Position numbers and translations under genes: made by a program | The notes under the pieces: generated by a model | Databases searched by the model: none | What the model was told of the DNA's origin: nothing | What the model saw: only the letters and a program-made list of their open reading frames with translations | DNA from: an uncultured bacterium | GTDB taxonomy: Bacteria > Desulfobacterota > Desulfobulbia > Desulfobulbales > Desulfobulbaceae | NCBI GenBank assembly: GCA_903842475.1 | Contig: CAIMMA010000681.1 | Coordinates: forward strand, 1 to 15,233 | DNA: 15,233 bases | Reading direction: 5' to 3' | Shown: positions 1-7,668 of the stretch, piece by piece | Layout of the letters: the number at the start of each line of letters is the position of its first letter | Numbering within the stretch: the stretch's first letter is position 1

Positions 1-812
1 CGTAACCCCACGCCGGTCTCCGGATTCTTTTCAGCTGCGGAGATATCCTGCCAAACCAGATTCATTCTTTCTTGAAATACGGGGCTCAAGCGGTAACCGA
101 CAACAAAAATCAGCGGCAGCAGGAGGATCGCCAGCAGGGTCGCCTTGAGCAGATACGTCCGATAATACTGAAAAATCAAAAGCACCAGCAGCATAAAAAA
201 CACCAGTTGCCCAGCTCGCCCCTTGGTAAGGAATAGCGTGAACACCATCAAACCGGCCAGCGCAAGCAGCAACCACCGCTGCCACCCTGCAATCCCGCCC
301 CAGAGCACCTGATGCAGCAGCAAGTAGATGGCCAGCGCGAGCATCGGGGTAAAGACAATATGATTGGTGAACAGATTGCGGTCCTTGTACGCATCAAGCC
401 CGATGCTCGCCAGGAGGTCAAACCGAGCGAGGCCGATCAACAGCATGACCACCGTCATACCGGCAAGAAAAGCCGCCACATAGTGCCAGCGACGCTCCCA
501 ACGGACGGTTGTCAATAAAACCGGCAGCAGCAGCAGCTTCCACTGCTTCCGGATGACCGCCAATCCGGCGGAGAAATCATCGGTCCAGCATAACCCGATC
601 AGCAATACCCCAAAGTACACCAGGAGGGCCAGGCACATCGGGTTGCCGGCGATCTCCGCCCATTTCTCGCGAAATTCGCCTTCAACCAACCAACAAGCCA
701 GCACCAACAGGGCGACAATGGAAAGGGCCGAAGTCGAAAGAGGGAGACAGAAGGCCAGGAGCATCAACATCCAGGAGTTGACCCGGCCCGCCCGTTGCGA
801 CCAAAAATTCAT
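1..812 (-). CDS. O-antigen ligase / polymerase family membrane protein (3' end beyond window)
   Basis: The open frame encodes about 270 residues and continues past the window start, so the C-terminus is missing. The product is strongly hydrophobic, with roughly eight predicted membrane segments (about residues 13-42, 58-76, 92-102, 110-130, 152-170, 179-196, 202-216 and 221-240). The motif T-K-G-R-A-G-Q (196-202) and a later N-P-E-T-G-V-G (263-269) resemble the Wzy_C/WaaL family, which transfers or polymerises undecaprenyl-linked glycans on the periplasmic side of the inner membrane. The start ATG at 812-810 overlaps the stop of the upstream exporter gene as ATGA, which suggests translational coupling. 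That neighbour fits an LPS assembly role. The family call is fairly sure; whether it is a ligase, a polymerase or a protein glycosylation ligase cannot be told without the missing part. Confidence 0.72.
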   Translation of the reverse strand, partial: MNFWSQRAGRVNSWMLMLLAFCLPLSTSALSIVALLVLACWLVEGEFREKWAEIAGNPMCLALLVYFGVLLIGLCWTDDFSAGLAVIRKQWKLLLLPVLLTTVRWERRWHYVAAFLAGMTVVMLLIGLARFDLLASIGLDAYKDRNLFTNHIVFTPMLALAIYLLLHQVLWGGIAGWQRWLLLALAGLMVFTLFLTKGRAGQLVFFMLLVLLIFQYYRTYLLKATLLAILLLPLIFVVGYRLSPVFQERMNLVWQDISAAEKNPETGVGL

Positions 813-2560
813 AATGTCATCTCCATCGGCTCGCCGGCGAACTGCAGCTGGTAGAGGGTGTGGTATTCGCCCCCAAGCGCCAGCAGCTCGCCATGGGTGC
901 CTTGCTCCACCAATTGTCCGTCCTTGAGCACAATGATCCGGTCGGCGTTTTTGATGGTTGACAGTCGATGGGCGATGACAATGGTGGTCCGGTTCTGCAT
1001 CAGGTTTTCCAGGGCCCGCTGCACCTCGCGTTCCGATTCGGTGTCGAGGGCGGAGGTGGCTTCGTCAAGGATCAAGATGGGCGCATCCTTGAGCAGGGCC
1101 CGGGCAATGGAAATGCGCTGCTGCTGGCCGCCGGATAACCGGGCGCCCGATTCGCCGATGACGGTATCGAACCCCTCGGGGAGCTCCATGATGAAATCAA
1201 GGGCATAGGCGGCCCGGGCAGCATCGATGATGTTCTGTTCCGGGCAATCGTTGCGGCCATAGGCGATATTATTGCGGACCGTATCATTAAACAGGATGGT
1301 CTGCTGGGTCACCAGGGCCAGCTGCCGACGGAGCGAGGCCAGGGTGAACCGGCGGATGTCGACCCCATCGATGCAGAGCGAGCCCTGACTGATCTCGTAA
1401 AACCGGGGAATCAGGTTGGACAAGGTGGTCTTACCGCCGCCGCTCGGGCCGACCACGGCGAGCACCTCGCCCCGGTTGACCTGCAGGTTGAGATTTTTCA
1501 GTACCGGCGGATTGTCGTCATAGTTGAACGTGACCCCGGACAGGACGATGCTGTGGTCAAAGGGCGCCATCTCGATGGCATCGGCGGCCTCCCGGATATC
1601 GGGCTGGATTTCCAGCAGGGCGAAAATCCGCGTGGCCGCCGCCAACCCCTGCTGGATGGTGGTGTTGATCTTGCTGACCCCCTTGACCGGCTCGTAGAGC
1701 ATGATAAGGGCGGTGAGAAAGGACATGAAGGCCCCGGGGGTGGAATGCCCTTGCAGGACCTGGGTGCCGCCGAACCAGATGATCATGGCCATGCCGATCC
1801 CACCGAGGAATTCGATCATGGGATGGGAAAGGCAGCTGTACCGGGTTTCCAGCATCAGGGTGTCCATGATCGACTGCATTTTTTCGGCAAACCGCCCCTT
1901 TTCAAATCCTTCCATGCCAAAGGCCTTGACGATCCGCACCCCGGCGATGGTCTCATGCAGCTGGCTGGTCGCCTCGCCGATTTTGGTCTGATAGGTGGTG
2001 CTGATTTTGCGGAATTTTTTACCGAAGACCACGATGGGCACCGCGGCCAGCGGCAAAAAAATCATCGAAACCAGGGCCAGCCGCCAATCCATGTAAAAGA
2101 TCACCCCCACCAGCCCGATCACCGAACAGAAATCCCGGAGGACACGGATCAGGGCATGCGAGACCGATCCCTGCAGCATACTGACATCGTTCATTATTCT
2201 TGACATCAACTCACCGGTCGGCGTCTTATGGAAAAAACTCAGCGGTAGTTCGTTGAGGTGGGCGTAAATGGCGTTGCGCAGGTCACGGATAACACTCTGT
2301 CCGACCTTTTCGAGCAGAAAAGAATAGAGGAAAAAAAAGATGCCCTTGAAAAAGAACACCCCCAGGAGGCCAAGAGGCAGCAGGTGGAGCAGCCGGGCGT
2401 TACGGTTGATGAAAATCTCGTCGAGCAAAGGCTTGACCATGTACGCCTGCAGGGCGTTAAAGCCACCGACCAGCACCATGCCCGCCATGGCGAACAGCAA
2501 TTGGGTACGGTAGGGTTTGAGGACCCTCCGAAGCTTAGGCAAGAGTGCGTTAGTATTCAT
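809..2560 (-). CDS. msbA: MsbA-type lipid A / LPS-core ABC exporter
   Basis: This is a full-length half-transporter, 583 residues from ATG 2560 or 589 from ATG 2578. The N-terminal half is a type I exporter membrane domain (about residues 20-325, counted from 2578). The ATPase half carries Walker A G-P-S-G-G-G-K-T-T (377-385), a Q-loop (V-T-Q-Q, about 423), signature L-S-G-G-Q (481-485), Walker B I-L-I-L-D-E (501-506) and H-loop His537. Homologues work as homodimers that flip lipid A-core across the inner membrane. The O-antigen ligase-like gene overlapping its stop supports an LPS role over drug export. Neither candidate start has a clear Shine-Dalgarno sequence; I prefer 2560 because the six extra residues (MQWVFW) are unusual. 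A stem-loop region lies just upstream (2586-2628). Assignment as MsbA rather than another lipid exporter is an inference from similarity and context. Confidence 0.85.
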   Translation of the reverse strand: MNTNALLPKLRRVLKPYRTQLLFAMAGMVLVGGFNALQAYMVKPLLDEIFINRNARLLHLLPLGLLGVFFFKGIFFFLYSFLLEKVGQSVIRDLRNAIYAHLNELPLSFFHKTPTGELMSRIMNDVSMLQGSVSHALIRVLRDFCSVIGLVGVIFYMDWRLALVSMIFLPLAAVPIVVFGKKFRKISTTYQTKIGEATSQLHETIAGVRIVKAFGMEGFEKGRFAEKMQSIMDTLMLETRYSCLSHPMIEFLGGIGMAMIIWFGGTQVLQGHSTPGAFMSFLTALIMLYEPVKGVSKINTTIQQGLAAATRIFALLEIQPDIREAADAIEMAPFDHSIVLSGVTFNYDDNPPVLKNLNLQVNRGEVLAVVGPSGGGKTTLSNLIPRFYEISQGSLCIDGVDIRRFTLASLRRQLALVTQQTILFNDTVRNNIAYGRNDCPEQNIIDAARAAYALDFIMELPEGFDTVIGESGARLSGGQQQRISIARALLKDAPILILDEATSALDTESEREVQRALENLMQNRTTIVIAHRLSTIKNADRIIVLKDGQLVEQGTHGELLALGGEYHTLYQLQFAGEPMEMTL

Positions 2561-2585
2561 CCAGAAAACCCATTGCATTGCTGTA

Positions 2586-2628
2586 GAAAAAACAACCGGA
2601 AACCAGCCGGGACATCACAGCTTCCCGG
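2586..2628 (-). terminator. possible attenuator-like hairpins between the U32 gene and msbA
   Basis: Read on the minus strand, the sequence has CCGGGA (2628-2623) and TCCCGG (2612-2607) separated by 10 bases. It then has a smaller CCGG (2610-2607) with CCGG (2599-2596), followed by a T-rich tract (about 2595-2586). The two hairpins share the 2607-2610 segment, so they exclude each other. This resembles a weak terminator or attenuator, but the distal stem is only 4 bp and the T-run starts with TTG. No regulator is visible, so this is a structural observation only. Confidence 0.25.
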
Positions 2629-2646
2629 AGCAGCCTTTACCCTATT

Positions 2647-4932
2647 TCACGACAGGATGCCAGCATAGTTGCCTGAAAAGACCTCGGGGAGATCGCCGCG
2701 TCCGCTGAGCAGGGCGGTCACTTCGGCGCACTCCTTTTTCAACTGTCCCTGGCTGACATCGACCACAAAGTAATCCAGCCCTATCTTGGCCAGATCACCG
2801 GCGAACTGTAGCAGGGAAAAAGCAGCATGGGACCGGACATAGACGGCCTCGTCCTGGCGATCCAGGTAATAGCGCTCGCCGCGCGAACTGACCAGGGTGC
2901 GGTGTCCTTGAAAATGGGGGGCGTCGAGTCTAGCGGTAAACAAAGGGGGCCGGCCGTAGAGTTGGAGGCCGACTTGCATCCGCCCCTGCCCGGTCGGTGT
3001 GCGGCCCGAACCGGCATAATGGGCCAAAGCCGCGCTCAGGTTCGACCGATCCGTTTCCAGGGAAAACTGCACCCCGGACATCCCCCGGGCTGCCCAGGCC
3101 TGCAAGGCCGGATTATTCAACACGTTGCAGGTTGAATCGCCATAGAGCTCGATGCCCGCAGCGACGTCCGAGCCGCCATCAACGGTGAAAAGCGCAATCT
3201 GGCCGATATGACTTATCTGGAACCGACCTCTGCCCTGGTCCAGCACCTGGACGATCGCCTCCTGGTACCAGGGGAGCAACCCTTCGTTGATGACCGGCGG
3301 CAAGGCCCAGATCAATGAGGTCTGGCGAAAATTTTTCCGCATTTGATACTGGAGGTACTGGCCGACATTGCGCTTATTGAGATCAAGCACCACCTTGGCG
3401 ACCTTGAAGGGATACCGTTGCCCGAGGGCCTCCAGGGAATGCACCCGGATCCACCACTCCGGCGCCGACGACCCGCCGGCACGGTCCGGACCCTGCCGCC
3501 GAGGCCGGGATTGCACGGAGGCGCTTTCCTTGCCGCCGGCAACCGGTTGCGAGACAGCGGCCAGCATTTTTTCGATCCCCACCCCATCCAACGGCGGCAG
3601 CTGTACTTGCGCGGCGCTGCGCACCAGTGCCGATTTTTGATTTTCGGCCCGCCCGCTGACATCCACCCGGAACAGCACCCCCTGAAACGAGGAACGCAGA
3701 CTGCCCGACTCCATCCCGTACAAGCCGATGGTCACGGTCTGCCCCGACTGCCCACGATCGACCTTTTTACCGTTAACCTCAAGAGATCGCAGGGAAAAAC
3801 TCTTCCGATCCCCGGTGCGTTCATCGTACAGGCGTAACCGGTCGCCCAGGTTGACCGTTGCTTGGAGCAGCACCTGAAGACTTGGAGCCCCCCCGGGCTT
3901 CCGGCCCTTGGGCACCTCCACCCGCAGCACCTTGCCGATCACCTCACCGGTGCTACCGGAAAGGTGCGGGACGATGAGCCCTTGTTCCCGGCCGGCGATG
4001 AAAAACCCCGAAGATCGTTTCCGCCCCAGGGCCTCGTCAAGGCACTGGCTGGCGGCCTTCAGCATGCCCTGCCGCTGCTCCACAGGGGCATCGAGGGCAT
4101 CCAGGGCCAAACGGTAGGCACGGACCGTATTGCGGACATAGGCAACTGATTTGAGTCGACCTTCGATTTTAAGGCTGACCACCCCGGCTTTTCTCGCCTC
4201 GGCAAGATAGTCGATCCCACTGAGATCATTCATGGAAAACAGATAGCTTCCGCCCTTGCTGAAATTGGCGGCGACACTCCGCTTGCCCGACGGTAGCCAG
4301 TCATAGCGGCGCCGGCAGGGCTGTACGCACTGCCCCCGCAGGCTCGATTTGCCTCCATGGAGACTGGAGAACCGGCAAAGGCCGGAATAGCTGTAGCACA
4401 TAGCCCCATGGATAAATATTTCCAGAGCAGCATCGCTACGCTGATGGATGGTCCGGATTTCAGCGAGACTGAGTTCACGCGCCAGGACTATCCGCCGAAA
4501 GCCCAGCGCCGTCAGATAGCTTGCGGCCATCGCATTGTTGACCGTCATCAGGGTGGAGGCGTGGAGCGGCAGATTCGGAAAAAAACGCTGGGCCAGATGC
4601 AAAATGCCCAGGTCCTGAATGATCAAGGCATCGGGTCCTATCTTGGACAGCATGGCGAGCGTTTCCAGGGCCAGGCGGACCTCACCCTCCTTCATCAGGC
4701 TGTTCATCGCCACATACAGTTTTTTCCCCTTGTCCTGGACAAACCGGGTCATGGCGGCGATTTCGCCAAAGGTGAAATCCCGCGCCAGAGCCCGGGCATT
4801 CAGTCCGGGCGCGCCGATATACACTGCGTCAGCCCCCTCCTGCACGGCAGCTTCAAAAGCAGGCAGCGTTCCGGCCGGGGCCAGCAACTCCATCTTCGGG
4901 CGGGATACGGATATTGGTGCGGTTGTTGTCAT
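2647..4932 (-). CDS. U32 peptidase-family protein (RlhA/TrhP-like, putative RNA-modification enzyme)
   Basis: The 761-residue protein opens with the U32 signature M-E-L-L-A-P-A-G (14-21) and a TIM-barrel-like half to about residue 300. The family core is visible: H-G-A-M-C-Y-S-Y-S-G-L-C (175-186) and C-V-Q-P-C (202-206). This gives Cys179, Cys186, Cys202 and Cys206, the spacing of the conserved cysteines proposed to hold an iron-sulfur cluster. E. coli members (RlhA, TrhP) are needed for hydroxylation of 23S rRNA C2501 or tRNA U34, and 'collagenase-like protease' is the older label. The long C-terminal half (about 330-761) suits the RlhA-type multidomain subgroup, although it is longer than the roughly 650 residues I recall for E. 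coli RlhA. The start ATG 4932 lacks a strong Shine-Dalgarno sequence; Met14 is an alternative. It lies 93 bases after the kinase-like gene. The exact substrate cannot be assigned. Confidence 0.8.
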   Translation of the reverse strand: MTTTAPISVSRPKMELLAPAGTLPAFEAAVQEGADAVYIGAPGLNARALARDFTFGEIAAMTRFVQDKGKKLYVAMNSLMKEGEVRLALETLAMLSKIGPDALIIQDLGILHLAQRFFPNLPLHASTLMTVNNAMAASYLTALGFRRIVLARELSLAEIRTIHQRSDAALEIFIHGAMCYSYSGLCRFSSLHGGKSSLRGQCVQPCRRRYDWLPSGKRSVAANFSKGGSYLFSMNDLSGIDYLAEARKAGVVSLKIEGRLKSVAYVRNTVRAYRLALDALDAPVEQRQGMLKAASQCLDEALGRKRSSGFFIAGREQGLIVPHLSGSTGEVIGKVLRVEVPKGRKPGGAPSLQVLLQATVNLGDRLRLYDERTGDRKSFSLRSLEVNGKKVDRGQSGQTVTIGLYGMESGSLRSSFQGVLFRVDVSGRAENQKSALVRSAAQVQLPPLDGVGIEKMLAAVSQPVAGGKESASVQSRPRRQGPDRAGGSSAPEWWIRVHSLEALGQRYPFKVAKVVLDLNKRNVGQYLQYQMRKNFRQTSLIWALPPVINEGLLPWYQEAIVQVLDQGRGRFQISHIGQIALFTVDGGSDVAAGIELYGDSTCNVLNNPALQAWAARGMSGVQFSLETDRSNLSAALAHYAGSGRTPTGQGRMQVGLQLYGRPPLFTARLDAPHFQGHRTLVSSRGERYYLDRQDEAVYVRSHAAFSLLQFAGDLAKIGLDYFVVDVSQGQLKKECAEVTALLSGRGDLPEVFSGNYAGILS

Positions 4933-5025
4933 AGGGGTGCGATCCGGGAGGTCGGTGTCAATGCAATTGCCCGGACAAAAGGCCTGTGCAAAAGGGGCGG
5001 TAAAAAAATGGACTGGCTTGCCGGC

Positions 5026-6489
5026 TTATTCGGAGGGAGTACTCAGCGCCAGCGGGTAATCAATCGGCGGCAGCGGCAGAATAAAATAAAAATTATTGCC
5101 CTCTGAGGTCGGCTCATAGCCGACGCGACCACCATGCATCTCGATAACATGGCGAATGAAGGATAATCCGTGACCGGTGCCGGGCACTTCCAGGTTATCG
5201 TCACCGCGCATCCCCTCGAGGAAGAGCTTATTCCCCTGCTCTTGGGTCATATTCTGACCGGTCGTAAAGACGTTGAATTTGATGCCCTTCTGGCCAGGCC
5301 TTAAAAAATCTTCTACAATTTCGCGGCCGTACGCCAAGGCTTTCCGCACCTGCCCAGTATGATCGACAATTTCCCTGGTATACTTGGCGGCATTGGAAAA
5401 AAGATTCGCATACACCTGGGCCAGCAGTCCGATATCGACCAGAATGGGAAACTCCTCCTCGTACATATTCTTTGGCCTGGCAATGGTGACGTTTGCTGCC
5501 CGCAACCGGCTGGCATAGTGCTCCAACTGCGGAATAATGACCTCTTTTTCCACAAAGCACCGTTTGGGATGCAGCACCAGATGGCCCCGTTCAAAATGCT
5601 CGCGACGGAACAGGCTTTCGATAAAGAGGCTCATATTGGCGTGATGCTTGACAATCTCCTGGTGATATCGGAGCAGATCGTCCCGCAGGGTCTCCAGCGC
5701 CGAGGTGCAGTGAGTGCACTGGGACGACGGTTCATCCTGACCTTGGGCGCGGGCAATCTCATCCCGCAGTTCATCAATCACCCCTATTTTCTTTTTAAGC
5801 TGATTGAACAAGTGCTTAAAATACATGTTGGGCACAATGATATTGTGCTCGATATCGATCACCAGGGTGTTGATGAACTTCAATCGTTCTATATTCTGGC
5901 GGGCGATCAACCGGTTATCAAGATTGTAGCCGATCCGGTTGGCGTATTTGGCGAAAAAGAATTTATCGGTTTCCGAGAGCCCTTCTTTGCGGTGCACCTC
6001 ATACAATCCCAAGGTACGGCCGCCACCGCATAATCCGCGCAGATCGTTCCATAACTTTGCCTGGCGCTGATCCTGGTCGCGAAAACCGTTTTCTTTCTGG
6101 TGGAAAGACTGCTTGCTGAATATCGGGATCATGTATGACCCGGCCAATTCACACGGGGCTTCGTGCATCTGGATGGGATACCGGGCCGGTTCCGGCTCGG
6201 CCAGCACCCCGCGCTCGCTGGAGCAAACCAGATGCAACCCTTTGTCCGGGCCCTGACAAAGATAGAGGGCACTTTCGACACCGACCAAGGCCAGGGGAAC
6301 GGACACGCAAATCCGATAAAAATCGTCGAGCGAATCATATTCCTGCGCCAGATCAAAAAACGCTTTGAGAAAATCGTTGCGCCCTTGCGAAAAGTTATAC
6401 TTTTCATAGCTGTCCGCCTTTTCGCGGATGCGGCGACAGACGGCTTCCAGGTCCGCAGGTATTGAGGGGTTTACCGAGGGTTCAGTCAT
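5026..6489 (-). CDS. GAF / histidine-kinase-like sensor with degenerate ATP site
   Basis: The 487-residue protein shows no membrane segment or signal peptide, so it is likely cytoplasmic. About residues 45-190 look like a GAF-type sensor domain. A helical region (195-300) holds the candidate phospho-acceptor His215 in D-I-E-H-N-I-I-V-P, and an insertion with C-T-H-C (258-261). The C-terminal HATPase domain has a good N-box (Q-V-Y-A-N-L-F-S-N-A-A-K-Y-T, 358-371) and a G2-like G-T-G-H-G-L (437-442). The G1 box, normally D-x-G-x-G, reads T-T-G-Q-N (409-413), so the adenine-contacting Asp is absent. No response regulator gene is adjacent. It could be an active orphan kinase of an unusual class or an ATP-binding pseudokinase. 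Translation may depend on a short upstream ORF (6482-6523), because no Shine-Dalgarno sequence precedes the ATG. Confidence 0.7.
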   Translation of the reverse strand: MTEPSVNPSIPADLEAVCRRIREKADSYEKYNFSQGRNDFLKAFFDLAQEYDSLDDFYRICVSVPLALVGVESALYLCQGPDKGLHLVCSSERGVLAEPEPARYPIQMHEAPCELAGSYMIPIFSKQSFHQKENGFRDQDQRQAKLWNDLRGLCGGGRTLGLYEVHRKEGLSETDKFFFAKYANRIGYNLDNRLIARQNIERLKFINTLVIDIEHNIIVPNMYFKHLFNQLKKKIGVIDELRDEIARAQGQDEPSSQCTHCTSALETLRDDLLRYHQEIVKHHANMSLFIESLFRREHFERGHLVLHPKRCFVEKEVIIPQLEHYASRLRAANVTIARPKNMYEEEFPILVDIGLLAQVYANLFSNAAKYTREIVDHTGQVRKALAYGREIVEDFLRPGQKGIKFNVFTTGQNMTQEQGNKLFLEGMRGDDNLEVPGTGHGLSFIRHVIEMHGGRVGYEPTSEGNNFYFILPLPPIDYPLALSTPSE

Positions 6490-6523
6490 GGTCGGAGTGC
6501 GGCCCCACGCTCTTTTCGCTCAT
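6482..6523 (-). CDS. candidate 13-codon leader ORF coupled to the kinase-like gene
   Basis: Reading from ATG 6523, the frame encodes 13 residues (MSEKSVGPHSDHD) and stops with TGA at 6484-6482. The stop overlaps the downstream start in the string ATGACTGA. The mini-ORF has a plausible Shine-Dalgarno (AAGGA, 7 bases before its ATG), whereas the kinase-like gene has none of its own. This arrangement would let ribosomes terminate and re-initiate on the main gene. The peptide has no runs of regulatory amino acids, so coupling is more likely than attenuation. It may be a chance ORF. Confidence 0.3.
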   Translation of the reverse strand: MSEKSVGPHSDHD

Positions 6524-6556
6524 TTCAAGGTCCTTTCCCACATGGCTAACCCGACC

Positions 6557-7090
6557 TCATCGCGTTGACAGAACCACCTCGTCGCGGTTCTCTTTTTCAT
6601 CAAGGAGCACATCAACCCGCTCATCGGGGGCCACACCGACCACCATGCCGACATAATCGGGTTGAATCGGCAGTTCCCTGCCACCGCGATCGATCAGCAC
6701 GGCCAACTGGATCGACAAAGGACGGCCGTAATCCATGATCGCATCCATGGCGGCCCGGATGGTTCGCCCGGTAAAGATGACATCATCTACCAGCACGACC
6801 CGCTTGTCCTCCAGCAGGAAGCCGATATCCGATTTTTTAACGATCGGATTCTGGGAGATCAGGCTCCAGTCGTCGCGGTACAGGGTAATGTCCAGATTTC
6901 CCGCCGGCAGGACCACGCCTTCCCGCGCTTCGATCTTCTTTTTGATCCGCTGGGCCAGAAACACGCCGCCGGTATGAATGCCGACAATCGAGATATCGGA
7001 AACCCCATGGTTTCGCTCAACGATCTCGAGGCTGATCCGATCCAGGCTGCGGTCGATATCCCTACCGATCATGATGGTTCGTGCTGTCAT
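6557..7090 (-). CDS. pyrR: PyrR, bifunctional pyr regulator / uracil phosphoribosyltransferase
   Basis: The 177-residue protein is of typical PyrR length. The PRPP-binding loop V-V-L-V-D-D-V-I-F-T-G-R-T (98-110) and I-R-A-A-M-D-A after it match the PyrR form of the type I phosphoribosyltransferase fold. The early segment S-I-V-G-I-H-T-G-G (35-42) is the usual substrate loop. PyrR binds pyr mRNA when UMP is high to attenuate pyrimidine genes, and many homologues also make UMP from uracil and PRPP. ATG 7090 is chosen because an AGGGTGA Shine-Dalgarno lies just upstream and the start overlaps the purN stop as ATGA. No pyr biosynthesis gene or obvious PyrR binding loop is in the window, so whether it regulates RNA here is unknown. 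Confidence 0.92.
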   Translation of the reverse strand: MTARTIMIGRDIDRSLDRISLEIVERNHGVSDISIVGIHTGGVFLAQRIKKKIEAREGVVLPAGNLDITLYRDDWSLISQNPIVKKSDIGFLLEDKRVVLVDDVIFTGRTIRAAMDAIMDYGRPLSIQLAVLIDRGGRELPIQPDYVGMVVGVAPDERVDVLLDEKENRDEVVLSTR

Positions 7091-7668
7091 GGTTTCACCC
7101 TGTTCCAGAAATATTCGACACCCTTTGCATCCACCAGATTGATGGCCGCGGGGAAGGCCTCGCACTCCACTGCAAATACCCGGGCAGCGATTTCGTCCGG
7201 GGTGTCGCTGTCTTCCAGGGCCACGCAGCGCTGCAGCACGATCGGCCCCTCGTCATACGACTCATTGGCAAAATGGACTGTGCAGCCGCTCACCGTGCAG
7301 CCCCTGGCCTTCACCGCTTCATGGACGTGGTGGCCATAGAAGCCGGCCCCGCAAAATGAAGGTATAAGCGCGGGATGAATATTCAGTACAGCCCGGCGCA
7401 GCGCCTCCGGCGGGCCGTACAACTTGAGATAACCGGCCAGCGCGATAAGATCGACGTCATAATCGGCCAGGATCCGATTGATGGCCGCGTCGCTGCTTGC
7501 GTGAAAAGCAGGGTAGCCGTACCGTTTGGCCTTGGCAAGCCCAAGCACATCGGCAACGTTGGAAATCACCACCTGGATTTCGGCCCGCAGGCTGCCGGCG
7601 CCAATCCGTTCATGGAAATTATCCAGGGTCCTGCCGCTGCCGGATAGCAGCACCGCCAGTTTACGCAT
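7087..7668 (-). CDS. purN: Phosphoribosylglycinamide formyltransferase PurN
   Basis: The 193-residue protein is the folate-dependent GAR transformylase of purine synthesis, transferring a formyl group from 10-formyl-THF to GAR. The N-terminal L-L-S-G-S-G-R-T-L-D-N-F (7-18) is the phosphate-binding loop. The catalytic trio is present: Asn96 and His98 in N-I-H-P-A-L-I-P, and Asp139 in Y-D-E-G-P-I-V. The formyl-site segment G-A-G-F-Y-G-H-H-V-H (107-116) differs from the E. coli version but suits a common bacterial branch. The start ATG 7668 lies inside the last codons of the upstream IMP cyclohydrolase gene (8-base overlap), and the stop overlaps pyrR, so the three genes are almost certainly cotranscribed. 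Confidence 0.92.
   Translation of the reverse strand: MRKLAVLLSGSGRTLDNFHERIGAGSLRAEIQVVISNVADVLGLAKAKRYGYPAFHASSDAAINRILADYDVDLIALAGYLKLYGPPEALRRAVLNIHPALIPSFCGAGFYGHHVHEAVKARGCTVSGCTVHFANESYDEGPIVLQRCVALEDSDTPDEIAARVFAVECEAFPAAINLVDAKGVEYFWNRVKP

Noticed and set aside
1553..2203. Long plus-strand open frames opposite the exporter and other minus-strand genes
   Set aside because: They lie entirely antisense to well-supported genes, have skewed composition (Gly, His, Asp, Pro rich) and no recognisable domain. They are shadows of high-GC coding sequence.
5001..5025. Terminator after the kinase-like gene (T-run on the minus strand near 5008-5002)
   Set aside because: The only stem before the T-run is GGC/GCC with a 2-base loop, too short for an intrinsic terminator.
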